The translations under genes were made by a program, and so were the position numbers. Below are positions 22,714 through 34,859 of a stretch of DNA of 64,000 nucleotides, one piece after another. Positions within the stretch are counted from its first letter, which is position 1. The number at the start of each line of letters is the position of its first letter. The stretch is from Ryuthela nishihirai (Eukaryota > Arthropoda > Arachnida > Araneae > Heptathelidae): positions 45,790,135 to 45,854,134 of the forward strand of contig JAWZYU010000010.1 in NCBI GenBank assembly GCA_038380435.1. Direction: 5' to 3'. The notes under the pieces are model-generated. The model ran no database searches. It saw nothing but the letters and a program-made list of their open reading frames with translations, and was not told the DNA's origin.

Positions 22714-25561
22714 CAGGGATCTCAACCAGTGGGCATGATGAATTCCTCGGTCACTCTCAGAAAAATCGAGTTTAATTTATTATTAATAACTTAAAAAATA
22801 TTAGATAAAATAAAGTGTAAAACACAAATTTCTTAAATTTAGCTCTATGTTTTCTATCGGTTGAATTTGTCGAAATATTTTTCTTCTGTTTTTTTAGTGT
22901 TCCATAACAAAAATTGAACGATTATATATGAGTCGTACTGATTAAGATTGTCCCAATTAAGGGCGATAATTAAGGCTACTATAAAATGGCAATATTTGCC
23001 ATATTTATTTTTATTGTTGATTAGGTTTAGTGCAGTGATTCCTGATCGTTTTGGGAGACTATTACCAAATATTACTTAACTAAAGCACCCCTTCATGGAA
23101 AGCTGTGATTACACTAGACAACAAATTAAAATTTCTTTTTATAACATTGTTTAAATAAGACGCTTTTAACTAATCTTGGGGTGCTAAATTCAAATATGAC
23201 TGTGAAAAAATCTGAAGCACGTACAGTTTTTTTTAATTACGGATTATTGTATTTCAAATTTCAATAAATACGCATATATGGGAATTAAAATATATGTGAC
23301 TATTTTATTAAATTGCAACTTAAAACTCATTAATTAATTACATAATTACAGTGAAAAACATTATAAACATCATAGTTATAGACCACTGAATAAAAAGTAA
23401 CAAAAGAAATAATGTTGAAATGCAAAATAAGAAAACACGAAAAAGTCTTTTATACTTACAAGAAGTTCATTTTTGTCTTTTATGTGCTGAGGTATCTTCC
23501 TTCTGAAAGAACAAACAGTGGTCACTCATCATTGCTGAGTGCCACCTGCCTTGTTATCCCTCCTCCATTTTTCGGATATCCTGGTGAAATCTTTCCCCTT
23601 GCTCATCACCGACAACTCTTAAGTTCTTGGAAAAGAAGTCGTGATTCGAGTGCAAGAAATGGTTCTTCAAAGAGATTCAGCAGCCAAGATTTGTATAGGT
23701 TTTGAGAAGATCTTGATTATACTGATGGTAGTTTTCCTCTTTGTGATTCCCGGAAAACCTGGACCACAAACGTAACGGATTTCCATGTAGCGCGTTCCTT
23801 CATATTCAGTTTTTCTTCGAAGACAGTGTCATTCAGTAGCTTCCTGTTCTGAGGACCAACAGAGATCCCTTCTTTGAGTTTGACATCACCTAGTTTTGTA
23901 ATTTTTTCCTTCAAGTGCAAAAAAAAAAACCTTTACCAGTTTTGTCCATAGCCTTTACAAGGTTTTCCATAAGTCCCAGATTGATGTGTAGTGGTGGGAG
24001 CAGAACATCGGAGGGGTCAACTAGAGGCTTATACCTCACATTACTCTTTCCAGGAAAAAAAAATCTCTCTCTTTTGGGCCAGTCTTTTGTTTTGCAGTGT
24101 TCTTTTCTGGTCCCTACTGTTCCAGAAACACAGAAAAGAGCAAAATTTTGTGAAGCCTCCTTGAAGCCACAGCAAGAGAGATATGACTTTTAAGTCACCA
24201 CATATTGTCCACTTAAACTGATCATATTTCATAGCAGTGAGTATTTTTTCCATGTTTTCATAAGTTTGCTTCATTCCCACAGCGTATATCACTGGAATGT
24301 AAGATTTTTGGTTTCCTTTGTGCAAAAGGACAGCTTTTAAGCTGAATTGTGAAGAATCTATAAATAGACGCCATTTCTTAAGGTTATCAGATGTTCCAAT
24401 TTCTTCCATCAGCCCTGAAATATCTATGCAGAAACAGAAACCATCCTGCATCTCGTAATAAGCAGATAAAGACAAATTTCTCTTTCTGAACAGAGAAGCT
24501 ATGGTACCCTTGACCAGAAGATTCCCCTCTTGAAGTCTTGAACCCAAAACCTCAGCTTTATTTTTGGAAAGTCCTAGGTCTCGAACAAGATCATTTAGTT
24601 CATTTTGATGAATCAGATGAGGCTCGTCTAACTTTTTAGGGGTGTATGTAGGATCAGAATCTGTATGGTCCTCAAAGTCTTCCTCTGACGAATGTGAATC
24701 CATCTCCTCCCAGTTGGTTGGAGGTGTTGATATAAGATCTTCTCCATGAGGAACTGGCATTATGGCTGAAGACACATTTGGATATTGTAATTTGCTGTTG
24801 TTCGTCTTTAAAAAGCCCGACACTTTAGTTAAACGAAAGTAGCAATCATGCAAGTGACTAGTTGGCTCACGCCAAACCATTGGAACTGCAAAGGGCATGG
24901 ATTTTACCTTACCTTTCAACCATTCACTCAGGCCAACAAAGCACGAAATGCAGCACACATGTGGAGCACATGTTTTGTCCTAATCTCCAACATGACATCC
25001 AAAATACAAGTTATAGGCTTTGTTCTCAATCTTCGTCAATGAACGACCCTGGGATTTTAAAATATAATTTCCACACACATAACAAAATTTATCTGGCACA
25101 GTAACATCCGTGACGCTTCCTTTGTGTCATTTAAACCTCAAAATTCACTCTTCAACATATAGTACATGTTCCTCCTACAGTGAAAAAAAAAAACAAGAAT
25201 GGCGGTCTGAGGTTAGGTTACTGGTTACATGTTTTCTCCCATTTGGAAATCAATGTTGCCAGCCACAAAAAGTAAGATATCTAATATCCTCCCAGTTGCC
25301 TGGAGATGTTGGTATAGGAAGATCTTAATAGGAGTCAAAATGACCAATAACAAAAACATGACGTGCTAGCCATTTTTTAAGGCCAGATCTGAAATCAGCA
25401 CTTGAAAAATAGTTGAAGGCACCTATAATTGTTCATGTTTTCAAAACTTTGTAAACCAGTCATATCTAATAAGTATTCGATATTCTATTTAGTTTGTTTC
25501 TACAGAAATACACAGAAAATATCCCCACAAATTTATAAAACGCCCCGATTGGGAACCACTG
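22714..25561 (-). mobile_element. hAT-like DNA transposon with imperfect 8-bp target duplication
   Basis: The left end CAGGGATCTCAACCAGTGGG and right end GATTGGGAACCACTG form short inverted ends of the 'CAGTGGTTCTCAACC' type common in hAT elements. Flanking octamers are GTTTAAGT (22706-22713) and GTTTAGTT (25562-25569), six of eight identical. The interior holds the DEQGERFHQD-family pseudogene. A partial second copy of its N-terminal coding region lies near 25285-25330, so the element has an internal duplication. Assignment to hAT rests on ends and TSD size, not on a transposase I can classify. Confidence 0.65.
23440..24958 (-). pseudogene. DEQGERFHQD-family protein gene, degraded
   Basis: The 5' part (24958-24041) is open for 305 codons: KSMPFAVPMVWREPTSH, PNVSSAIMPVPHGEDL, an acidic linker (EEDFEDHTDSDPTY), LVRDLGLSKNKAEVLGSRLQ, KKWRLFIDSSQFSLKAVLL and QFKWTICGDLKVISLLL. 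Downstream, across frameshifts: LLPPLHINLGLMENLVKAMD (about 23990-23930), KLKEGISVGPQNRKL and GDEQGERFHQDIRKMEE (about 23605-23555). I recognise this as a protein family present in many copies in arthropod genomes and usually unannotated. Its function is not known to me; a mobile-element protein is likely from copy number and from the hAT-like ends around it. This copy is frameshifted at the poly(T) near 23920 and elsewhere. Confidence 0.75.
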
Positions 25562-25599
25562 GTTTAGTTGATAATGCAATTAAGCAGCGTTATATTATA

Positions 25600-27340
25600 C
25601 GACGACAAGGCTTACGATACATATCAGAAAAACTGCACCAGGAAGATTATCAATTCAAGATCTTCATTTAGAAGAAAAGTATCTAATGCACGGCTCACAG
25701 AAGGTGAAGGCATCTCGTTTAAAATATTCTCGAAATGAAACAATTTTACTAACTCGTTTTTTGTGTGTAGCAATGATCCCCACTCTTTTTTTTTTGTTTC
25801 CAACTGATGTTTTGAACCTGCTCACGTGCTTATTCAAGGACCGGTTGCAATGGCCTGCGGAAAGTGATCCATTATAGGCGGAAGGACAGTTTTTTATAGT
25901 AAAAAATAAGCTTTTTTTAAACTCGGGCGTTTGCTTACTAAGATATTGAGATAACTGATCTGCTGTTAAGTGTGATTGGATCTTTGATAAATTACATAAC
26001 GCTGTTTTATCAAAATTTTAACCCTCACGTAGGGCCGGATTTTCCCGTAATCGCGTTAGGCACTCGCCTAAAGGCGCCAGCTTAATAAAGCGTCAGATTT
26101 CTAATTTTACATCTTATTTATTCGAGTGAAATAAACTACACCCTTTTCAGCTTTTAGAAGAGTAAACGATCTCTTACAAGGAAACGTGTTTCAAGAGTCT
26201 TGATGTGCAATCCCCATATTGATAATTGAAGTGAACATTTAAAAGATATGGAATGTGAAAATATACTTTGTTCATCTACAAATCAAAAACGAGGTATAAA
26301 AATGTTTTAGCTTAAAAATTAACAATTCGATTTATGCATTTTACTTTATACTGAATATTTTAAATTATATATTATATTAATTTATTACATACATTTTTTG
26401 GGGGATTTAACAATGAAATTTATTATTAATTTTTCATTTAAAATCCTCATCCATTTCGATAACATTTTCCCCTCTATTTATGATTACAAAATAAGTGATG
26501 AAAATTTAAAATATGCTTTTTTAAGAAAGTTGAAAAGAAAGGACTTGCGGACAAGGAGGAGCGCCTGAATTGTAAATACTGTCTCTAATTATCTCTCCTC
26601 ACTTGGTGTTAATAATACTTTTTTTTTGCAAGAGTCTTCACTTTTTGTACGGCAGTCAGCATACCAAATGAGTGTTTCTGTAATAGTTACTGGTAATTGA
26701 TAATATAATAAATTAGTTTGCTTTTGTCATCAGAAAAATAGGAAAACGATTAATAATCGCAAAAATAAATACAGGTAGTAACTGCTATAACGAAGTAATT
26801 GGATCCATAGTACCATTCTTTAAAGAAAAATTCGTTAAATGAGAATAAAGTCTCATACTAATGTAAGAGACATTAGTTTATCTGTTCTTGGCATACTCAT
26901 TAATAGCAATATATATATAAAAATATCAGTGCTAGAAAATATTTATTGATATTAAAATATCATTTATACATGAATATATGTCGTGGATTCAAAATAATTA
27001 AACGGAAGAGTTTGCAAATATTGAAATAAGATGGAGTCGGGGTCAATAATTTGATCTCGAGTCGATCTTTAGTGACTGATTTCGATATACAGTAAGCTAA
27101 CGTTGGTGAACTATTACGTGAAATTTTCGATAAGTACTGTATTACGGAATGTATCGAAAAACCGTCATTGGAAAACCCTGGAGCAGATCGTTAATCAAAG
27201 CAAAATGCATTCCTTTAAAATCCAGATCTCATTGAACTGTGACTAAATTTAACTCTTTCCCAACATTTATAAGCACTAACCAGATTATCTAAATAACACA
27301 GAATAATGTGATCTATTACATTACGAATTTCATTTTTTTT
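25600..27340. other. Intronic sequence, nothing recognised
   Basis: AT-rich. GGGCCGGATTTTCCCG near 26033 resembles a decayed hAT end, but no partner was found. Confidence 0.5.
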
Positions 27341-27354
27341 TTGTTTTTACTTAC

Positions 27355-27416
27355 GTAGTTGGGCCATGTTTTGTACGTCATTTTGTGAGCACAGGGATGG
27401 AAGGCAAACCGATGTT
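27355..27416 (-). CDS. nrf-6-like: NRF-6-like membrane acyltransferase, VCLPSLCS exon
   Basis: A 62-bp exon between acceptor TTAATTTCAG and donor GTAAGT. One leading base, then 20 codons reading TSVCLPSLCSQNDVQNMAQL, and one trailing base. The NRF domain has a near-invariant '(I/V)-(G/x)-(V/L)-C-(V/L)-P-S-x-C-S-x-x-D' signature, matched here by VCLPSLCSQND, with both Cys present. The trailing base joins two bases of the exon starting at 15651. The upstream exon must end with two bases; the located upstream exon (35887) ends in phase 0, so at least one exon between them is missing from this annotation. Confidence 0.92.
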
Positions 27417-27429
27417 CTGAAATTAATGT

Positions 27430-28925
27430 AATAAAAATGCTGGACATTCTTCAAAATTTCCTCCATTACCTACGAGATCAATGAAATGAGTGATTATTAT
27501 TTATTTTAATATAAGGTTTTTATTACTTTAATAGTTTTCTTTTTTTCAATATTATCTGAAATTTAAACTGTAAATACAGAATCATTATAAAAGATTACGT
27601 TTAATGCTATATTTTGTTACATAATTAAATAACAAAAGTAATTATGCATCAAAATGTCAAAAAACTCAAAAATTACTTGGTACGACGCTGTGGAGTTAGT
27701 ATCATATAATGTATAATGTAGTTGTTATCCAAAGTTCCAAATCGCTGGAGCAAAGATCACCATCCACAGGTGCCAATTAGCAACGGCTATTTGCTGTCGG
27801 TGAACTTTCACCCGTGTTCTTTAATCACGAGGTTCTATCTAGAGTCAGGAAATTAACACTTATGTGGTGGTTCACGATATAAGACAACGATTATGTATCA
27901 CATCATATTACCCATATGGGTTAAGTTTTCACATATATATATATAAACAATAATTCGATCAGTATTGTGGTCTCGCACCTCACTCGGTTGCCTATTCCGG
28001 CAAATGGAACCCGGCCTCTCAGCGAGACTTAACTTCGCTGATTCAACAAAAGAATGGATTAGAACAGTCCGTAATATGACTGCTTTCGAGATGATCTAAG
28101 AATGCAGAGCGAGAGATATCCTTGCTCAAAGTTCCATGTCGGCAGCCAGCATATTACACATTGGGTGATTTCTGGTGGACCATTCAAATCATCTTCACCC
28201 CCCCCCCCCCCCCACTGTCCAGTTAAACACAGATCAGTTCCTTTCGCCACCAGACATCCTCCCACTTGGGCAAACTATTCCCAATCGTAACAGGAACGGC
28301 CATGCTAAGAATCATTCTTACTTCCTCCATTGGTATGAAAGTGGGGAAGAATCCGTCCCTTACAGTTTCTCCTTAACCTGGAATTAAGGACCGAAGTCAC
28401 CTGTCCATACTCCTGGCATAACTTCATAACTCCTACAATTCAAGTCATTCGCGAAAGTTGGCAATAAAATTTGGAAAGTTGCAAAAGCAATCCACAAAGG
28501 CCTGCAATTTTTTTCTTTTTTTTTTATGCAAGCGAACACTTATGTTTCCACAGTTATATCACTTGTGAAAGTCTGTAAATTAATCTCAAGAAAGTTTGCA
28601 ATTTTTTTACCCAGAATACTAGTGAGCCTTACAAAGTCTTCACTCAGAATATGAAGCAGCATAGTATTCGGTCACTTGTGCATCTCACTGCAGCTAATGA
28701 TGGGTATAAAAACTATCACGAGCAGAAACCTTCGCGGCGTCCGCTCAGCATTCTTCGTTGCACTATGCACCGTGATGACGTGTATATGTCCACTGTCCCT
28801 GGTGTTCCCCACTGGTTTCGCCTGTCATAATATCAACTCTTGAGAGCGTCGGCATTATTGTCAATGTCTAGCTCTGTAACATACCGTTCGTTAATGTGTC
28901 TGCCGTAAGGCAACTGAAAAATCAT
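27430..28925. other. Intronic sequence with a poly(C) run
   Basis: No family recognised. A run of C lies near 28198-28213. The minus strand around 28060-28265 is open for 68 codons with a glycine run derived from that homopolymer, and I do not believe it is a gene. Confidence 0.45.
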
Positions 28926-28928
28926 ATA

Positions 28929-29019
28929 TACCACCCATATAACCGCGTCTCCCCATATATACCCACCCATATAACCGCGTCTCCCCATATATACCCACCC
29001 ATATAACCGCGTCTCCCCA
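28929..29019. repeat. 32-bp minisatellite, three units
   Basis: AACCGCGTCTCCCCA recurs at 28941, 28973 and 29005; units are essentially identical (CACCCATATAACCGCGTCTC ...). Confidence 0.95.
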
Positions 29020-29210
29020 GGGCCCAACTGCGTAAGACTCACTTTCAAAATCGTCGTTCATCGCCGGTATCTAGCATTTAGTTTCTGAGACAGATGGAAA
29101 TGCAATGGGTCTTTCCAGTCTTTGCCATCCACCTGAGCTAACCAGACGCTGACCATGGAAGAAGGGATAAGAGGAGACGCCCTATTCTCTTAAACGTGAT
29201 GCGACAGCTT

Positions 29211-29276
29211 TTGCGTGGCAACCATTTTGAGACATCCAAAATGGTTGCGTGGCAACCATTTTGAGACATCCAAAAT
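29211..29276. repeat. 34-bp tandem duplication
   Basis: TTGCGTGGCAACCATTTTGA followed by GACATCCAAAAT occurs twice head to tail, starting at 29211 and 29245. Each unit contains the inverted pair CCATTTTG / CAAAATGG. Confidence 0.92.
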
Positions 29277-29357
29277 ACATTCAGCTAATGTTCTGTTCAA
29301 TGCTGTTACTGTTCTCTAGAAAGTTGCAATATGATAATTTTTATACTGCCGTCATGT

Positions 29358-29698
29358 TTCGAGTAAGTAAGTAGGTAGGTAGGTCGATAAGTAAATAAGT
29401 AAATAGGTAGGTAGGTAGGAAGGTATGTATGTAAGTACGTAAGTAGGTAGGTAGGTAGGTAATTGAGTACGTAAGTACATAGGCGAGTAAGTGAGTAAGT
29501 AAGTAGGTAGGAAGGTAAGTAATTAGGTAAATAAGTATATAGGTAGTTAAGAATATAAGTAAGTAGGTAAGTAAGAATATGAGTAAGTAACTAGGTAAGT
29601 AAGTAAGTAAGTAGGCAGGCAGACAAGTAAGTTGGTAGGTAAGCAAGTAGGTAAGTAAGTAAGTAAGTAAGTAGATAAGCAAGTAAGTAAGTAAGCAA
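29358..29698. repeat. Tetranucleotide microsatellite (GTAA/GTAG)n
   Basis: About 340 bp of GTAA, GTAG and GTAT units, impure throughout. Confidence 0.97.
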
Positions 29699-29699
29699 A

Positions 29700-30526
29700 C
29701 TATGTAATATTTTACTAATTATTCTACATATTGCTAAAACTGAATGAAACGAGAAGGAATGAAGTTTAGAAAAATAATAAGAAATTTGTTTTCAGAGAAT
29801 GAAAAATTGTAGTTCGTAAGTATTCATGCATGAAGACGGCGCACAGAAGAATAGCATTGCAGGGATATATCATGTTGAAAAGCACTCAAGAAAAGGGAGA
29901 CAGCTCAGCTACCTGGTTGCAGTATTTTCACGGGTTAGCTTAGGTTAAACTCATTTGGTCCTTCCTCCATGGATCACCCTTGTAGACGCACCAGTGCACG
30001 ATAGAAAGTCTGCTGGGATCTGTCAACGCTCCAGCCTGCTCTCCAGCGAAATCGCTGCCATCTTCCTCTGAAGAACCGGTTCCTCCCGCTGGACCGCTCA
30101 AGGACATCAGTGTGCTCTAATTCACAGAGTCAGCTTGTGACGTCAGGTTGTGTGTCTCGGCTTGCTCGGATGGAGTCAAAGCTTTCCAACTATCAGTGTA
30201 TACGAACGCAGATTTATTAGGTCGTCGCCACAGTTGTGTCAGCGCCAGAGTTCAGGATGACATTTCCCTATCGGAACTGCTATAAAAGGTCGTAAAATCA
30301 CATTAATCGTGGGCCTCGACCTTGGATCCCAAAGCCCCTTTCAGCATGATTCTGGCCTAAAGCTTTAAAAACTGCACTGACACATGCTCTTCCAAAAACA
30401 AAAATGGAAATCTCCGATACTGAATCTTGTGCAATTGCTGCTAGCAAGACTGATGTCTACCATCTGTAAGTTACTTATTCATGGCATTGCGCTTCCCATT
30501 GCCCGCCAAACCTCGCTAGAGATTTT
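29700..30526. other. Intronic sequence, no family recognised
   Basis: The part from about 29950 to 30500 is less AT-rich than its surroundings and may be a decayed transposon, but no coding motif is convincing on either strand. Confidence 0.4.
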
Positions 30527-30915
30527 TGGTTGTTTTCTCTCTGAGCGGAACTTTTTCGCACACAGTGGGTTAAATTAAAATAAATCACAAGGATCCCGAG
30601 GGCTCAGATGAAGTTGGAGGAAGGGGACCCACTGAAACTGTTGTTGGGAGATAGATAGTAGCCTCCCGTCAAGGCCATCCAGCAGTGCTCTTTAACATGT
30701 TCAGGACATGGCTCTCCTGCACACGGGGTCATGGCCTATGACCCCATCCGACGCACGGCAGCTTTTCCAAGCCTATCGGGTGTCCCCTACTGACCTTGGG
30801 CAGGGTGGAGAATTTAACGGAGATCAATCTCAACGCTGGCTCAGGTGGAACTCAAACCTGGGAACTGTATATTATGAGCCTAGAGAGCGACCAACTGAAC
30901 CACACCGCCCCTCCT
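30527..30915 (-). mobile_element. SINE A copy, complete but diverged
   Basis: The minus strand starts with a head containing GGTTCAGTTGGTCGCTCTC, then GGTTTGAGTTCCACCTGAG (box B region), the body with the GATTGATCTCCGTTAAATT equivalent, and the 3' end near 30527 (TCAGAGAGAAAACAACC). Confidence 0.85.
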
Positions 30916-31149
30916 CGCTTGGTGTCTGCGGAATAACGCTATTTGACACTCTTGCACATAGCACATGATCTCGTCAGGGGTATAAGACTGTAGGGAGACA
31001 TTTAGGGATGTATGAAAGATTTTGTAGTCTTTTGTAATCTATGAGATTTGTTTGGTAGAAACAACTTGTTGAGAAAGGACAGTGATCGCACGTGTGAAGC
31101 GATTCAATGTTTACGCTACCTTTTAACGATTATTACATTTTACAGAACG

Positions 31150-32600
31150 CACATTTTAATAAGGTGTTGAACTTCCTCGAGCATCAATGCAATATTCCAA
31201 TCTGGCATGCAATCTTGATGGTAGCCTCCCGTCAAGGTCAAATGCTGGATATCTCGCTGAGGGATACCATTCCCTGCGCTTTCAGCGTAATTCAGTGATG
31301 GTTGTTGCCTGCCGCGGTCCGCGGAAGTGTCTCATGTCCGATCCAATCCCAGACATGCCCGATCGGAGACAACTCTGAGGAGCGTGCTAGGCAAGGGAAT
31401 TGATGCACTACCTGAAGAGCATGTTGAGTTGCCCGGGAGCAGTGTGGGCGGGGCATAATCCTACTAGAATATCGCATTTGGGATATACTCAAATATGGCA
31501 GGAGACCGATTGACGATGCCGCTGACGTACATATTTATATTCAGTGTACCCTGTACAAACACCAGATACGTATGAGAGCGACAGCTAATCGTTGCCCAGA
31601 CCATGATGCCATGACCAGCGTGGTCCCTGTATGTTTCTGGCGAATGCACGATGGATGAAGCCGCTCACCTTGTCGCCTTCGGACGTGTAAACGACCATCA
31701 GACGCTCCTAAGCAGAATTGGTTTTCATCACTGAAGACCACAGACTACCATTCTTCCTTCCAATGAACTCGTTCTTGACACCACTGCAAACGTGCTCGAC
31801 AGTGACGAGTTGGGTTGGGTTGTTTTACCTCTGAGCAGCACTTTTTGCACACCATAGGCTAAATGGCCAGGTCACATGGACCCCGAAGGCTTAGAGAAGG
31901 TTGGGGGAGGGGACCCACTGGAACTGCTGTTGGGAGACAGATGGTAGCCTCCCGTCAAGGCCATCCAGCGTGTTCTTTAACGTACACAGGGAATGGCTCT
32001 CCCACACAAGGGGCCACGGCTTAACGTCCCATCCGACGGACGGCGGCCTTTCCAAGCCCATCGGTGTCCCCTACTGACCGTGGGCATGGCGGGGAATTTT
32101 GCGGAGATAAATCTCAACGCTGACGCAGCTGGGACTCGAACCTGGGAACTATAGATTACGAGCCTGTCGCGCTACCGACTAAGCCACCCCCGCCCCTTGT
32201 GACGAGTTAACAGTGATAACCATGCCAGCGGCACGAGTGCCCGTAGTCCTGCTTCCAAAAGACGATTGTGTATCGTTCTTGTAGACACCATTTTTACGAC
32301 AGAGGATCGAATTTGTGACGCTGTATCCATCCACTCTGCCACCACCGCCCTCCTGATACGCCGATCTTCTCGTGCGTCCGTAACTCTGTTTTGCCCGGAA
32401 CCACGTCTGCGAGTATGTGACTGCTCTTCTGACCATCGACGCCACCATCGTACCACTGCCGATACCTCTCGTCCAACGCGGTGTGCAATTTGACGAAAAG
32501 CTAACCTGCTTCACGAAGACCCATTATACGACCTCGCTCAAACTCCACTAACTGAATAAAGGTTGCGCGTCTGCGTCGTCCACCATGGTAGCTTCTTCAA
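31150..32600 (-). pseudogene. Tc1-like transposase, split by a SINE
   Basis: Minus-strand reading. N-terminal half (32590-32215): an HTH region with VEFERGRIMGLREAG, then AREDRRIRRAVVAEW and STRTIHNRLLEAGLRA. After the SINE: MVFSDENQFCLGASDGR (31741 down), GIMVWATISCRSHTYLVF, FPCLARSSELSPIGHVWDWI (about 31385) and a degenerate C-terminus near 31200. These are the Tc1 blocks 'ifSDEsrF', 'GvMVWgaIs' and 'PWPArSPDLsPIEhvWD' in order. Internal frameshifts show inactivity. Confidence 0.88.
31812..32198 (-). mobile_element. SINE A, complete copy with 10-bp target-site duplication
   Basis: Full-length family member in reverse: the 3' tail GGGTTGGGTTGTTTTACC at the left, the head with CGACAGGCTCGTAATCTATA and GGTTCGAGTCCCAGC at the right. 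GTGACGAGTT flanks it at 31802-31811 and 32199-32208. It lies in the Tc1 transposase coding region. Confidence 0.94.
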
Positions 32601-33724
32601 AGAGCACTGAACAATATGACACAAGACGAATAACTTCTTTCTTCACGCCATAATCCTTAAATACGCGCGGCGTACATTTGCATGTTGTCGTTCTCAGTGA
32701 CGTCATTATTTCATCCAATGACTGTCAATCTTGGATCACTGTTTCTGCTGCTCTTAACTATAAACATATTAAAATATGACGTTCCTAAAGGAAATCCTTC
32801 TGGGTGTTTTCTTTTTCAACTTCTGCCAGTGTATTAATATTTTGCTAAATTGTAATTTGAGCTTTAATTCGCATCGGTTTAAAGAGTGCCTGGTGTTCCC
32901 CAACACCTTGAGCTAACTAAATGGTGGTAGTGATCCTTTCTATCATCATCTCATTTAATCAGGGGTGAATAGACTTATTTACTCAACTGATAGAGAAAGT
33001 GGCATAACCGTGAGGAGGATTAGTGGTTTTTTTCACACTTGTAAAGTAAAATATGTAAAATATCTGGTCAAGTCCATGGTTCCCCCATCGAAATGTAAAT
33101 GACACGACAATGCTCTTTTCGTACTCGGTTTACCTTTGTACAGTTTTTATTAAATGTTCTGAGGAACCATATTATAATTAAAACTCAAATTAAATAGGTT
33201 CTTAAAAATTAATTAGAAAATTAAAATTAACACTTACTAACAAATCGTGTAATGCGGAAGGTGAATATAAATATTCCAATGTTATTGCGAAATATTCGAA
33301 GTGAAAAGAAAGAAGTCAAAATTTAATAAAGAGAGCAAATTATTTGCCAAATTAAAATTAGTTTTATGTAACTTTAGCTATTCTATGAAAATTATCACAC
33401 TGGCAATAAAAAAGTATATGACATTTTATTTCCGGTTCTATTATAATGAGATACTTGATTTTCGAAAACAATACGGATGACCCGAGAGACACCCGTAGAA
33501 AAAGTTGAGACTGATCGGATGATGCAAATCTCTTTGGTTTTGAAGTTATTTTTTCTTTGAAATAAGAAAATTGGAAAATTGAAATCCAAAATAAGTTTGC
33601 AGTTTGTTCGAGTAAATTTAAAAGCGCATCGAAAACGAAGTTTCATTTTTTCATCAAATTATCATGAATCGTCGATACACTAGTGAGTTCAGTGTACATT
33701 CGGATGAAGAAATACCAAATGAAA

Positions 33725-33903
33725 CCCCCTCAAGCAGCTGTTTACCACAGAGGTCTGATAAGAGCCTGTCAGTTTAATATGCCATTGTGATAGAAGGTCT
33801 GTGAGAATTGGGGGGGTCCTCAGCAGAAAAACAACACAGATCCATGCACAGGTCCCTTAGATTAGTAGCCAAGCATGCTAATCAGTCAATCACGGGATGG
33901 CTG
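33725..33903 (-). mobile_element. SINE B copy, box B damaged
   Basis: Body and 3' end (CAGCTGCTTGAGGGGG equivalent) are clear on the minus strand; part of the tRNA-like head around box B is deleted. Confidence 0.8.
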
Positions 33904-33966
33904 CTAAACAATTGCAGTATAATCTTTTCAACAAACTACATAAGTGAACATTAAATCTAGAGCTAC

Positions 33967-34036
33967 TGTGCAAAGAGGATATGACTTTTTCTCCCAGTTT
34001 AACGCTCTGAACAGATATTTAATATTTGAATTAAAC
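33967..34036 (-). other. Candidate exon of the NRF-6-like gene, phases do not fit
   Basis: A strong acceptor (GTGTTTTTTTCAG) is followed by an open frame containing NSNIKYLFRALNWEKKSYPL and then CT, before GTAGCT. A Pro five residues before the VCLPS motif would suit relatives of this family. However, the frame needs two bases from the previous exon and leaves none for the next, which disagrees with the phases of the exons at 35887 and 27416. Either the splice sites are misjudged or this is coincidence. Confidence 0.25.
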
Positions 34037-34859
34037 CTGAAAAAAACACAGATAAAACTAAATGCATTTCTAAAAACTTGTTGCTTTTCTCATAAAAAAA
34101 AGATTAATTAGTACACTGTCGATTCGTTTGCGTTTGGCAACACTACATAGGTACAGGTAACTGTGAGACCAAGATTTTATTATTCGTTTCAGTTTGTCAT
34201 TTGCCAGCACTGCGTAGGCATAGGTTACCAAATGCCAGCGTTCTAAAAAGAGGACAGAAAAGGTAGAAATGGTGGACAAAGGAGGACATGCTTTCAATTT
34301 GTGAAATAAAATATGTTTTTTTCTACCAAGTTTTACTTCAAGTACCAAGAGAGCCGGATTTAAACTCTATGGGCCCTAGGCACACGTTAAATTCGAGGCC
34401 CCCTTGCTAAACGTTGTGAGGCCCTATGCGCACATTAGTTCGAGGCCTCCTTTTTGAGGCCCTAAGCACACATTAGATTCGAGGCCCCTTACTTAGGTTT
34501 TTTGCAATATTTGGTGTTTGGTTCAAGCAAAATGTTTAAAAAAATTTATTTATAGAACTGTAGAAAAATAATCACAAAAATATAACACAATCCCAGTAAA
34601 CAAAAGTATAGACATTACTAAGATTCATTAAAATATATTTGGCATGAATTGCAGTTTACTACCAAATTACAATATTGAACATTTCTTGATAATTATTTAA
34701 CTAAAAACTTTACGATCAAAAATCATCAAGGTGTTTTATTGTGAGCTTTCTCTATCTGGCCGACAGTTCCATCCCATGAATATCTTCACTTTCAAATAAA
34801 TCATCTCCTATTAGCCCTTTGGGGGACGGATTATCGTTCATAAAGATTAAATAGGGACC

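Noticed and set aside
28833..29048. 71-codon minus-strand ORF with YMGRRGYMGGY repeats
   Set aside because: It arises from the 32-bp minisatellite.
29341..29682. 113-codon minus-strand ORF rich in Leu, Thr and Tyr
   Set aside because: It is the translation of the GTAA/GTAG microsatellite; a four-base period gives a repeating four-codon pattern.
33395..33646. 83-codon minus-strand ORF in the interval where an NRF exon is missing
   Set aside because: No NRF motif and no splice acceptor with a suitable phase; composition looks like translated AT-rich noncoding DNA.
34340..34500. GAGGCCC-rich imperfect repeats taken as a hAT element
   Set aside because: Similar GGCCGGATT and GGGGCC runs occur near 8300, 11600 and 26033, but no matched ends or octamer duplication could be paired.
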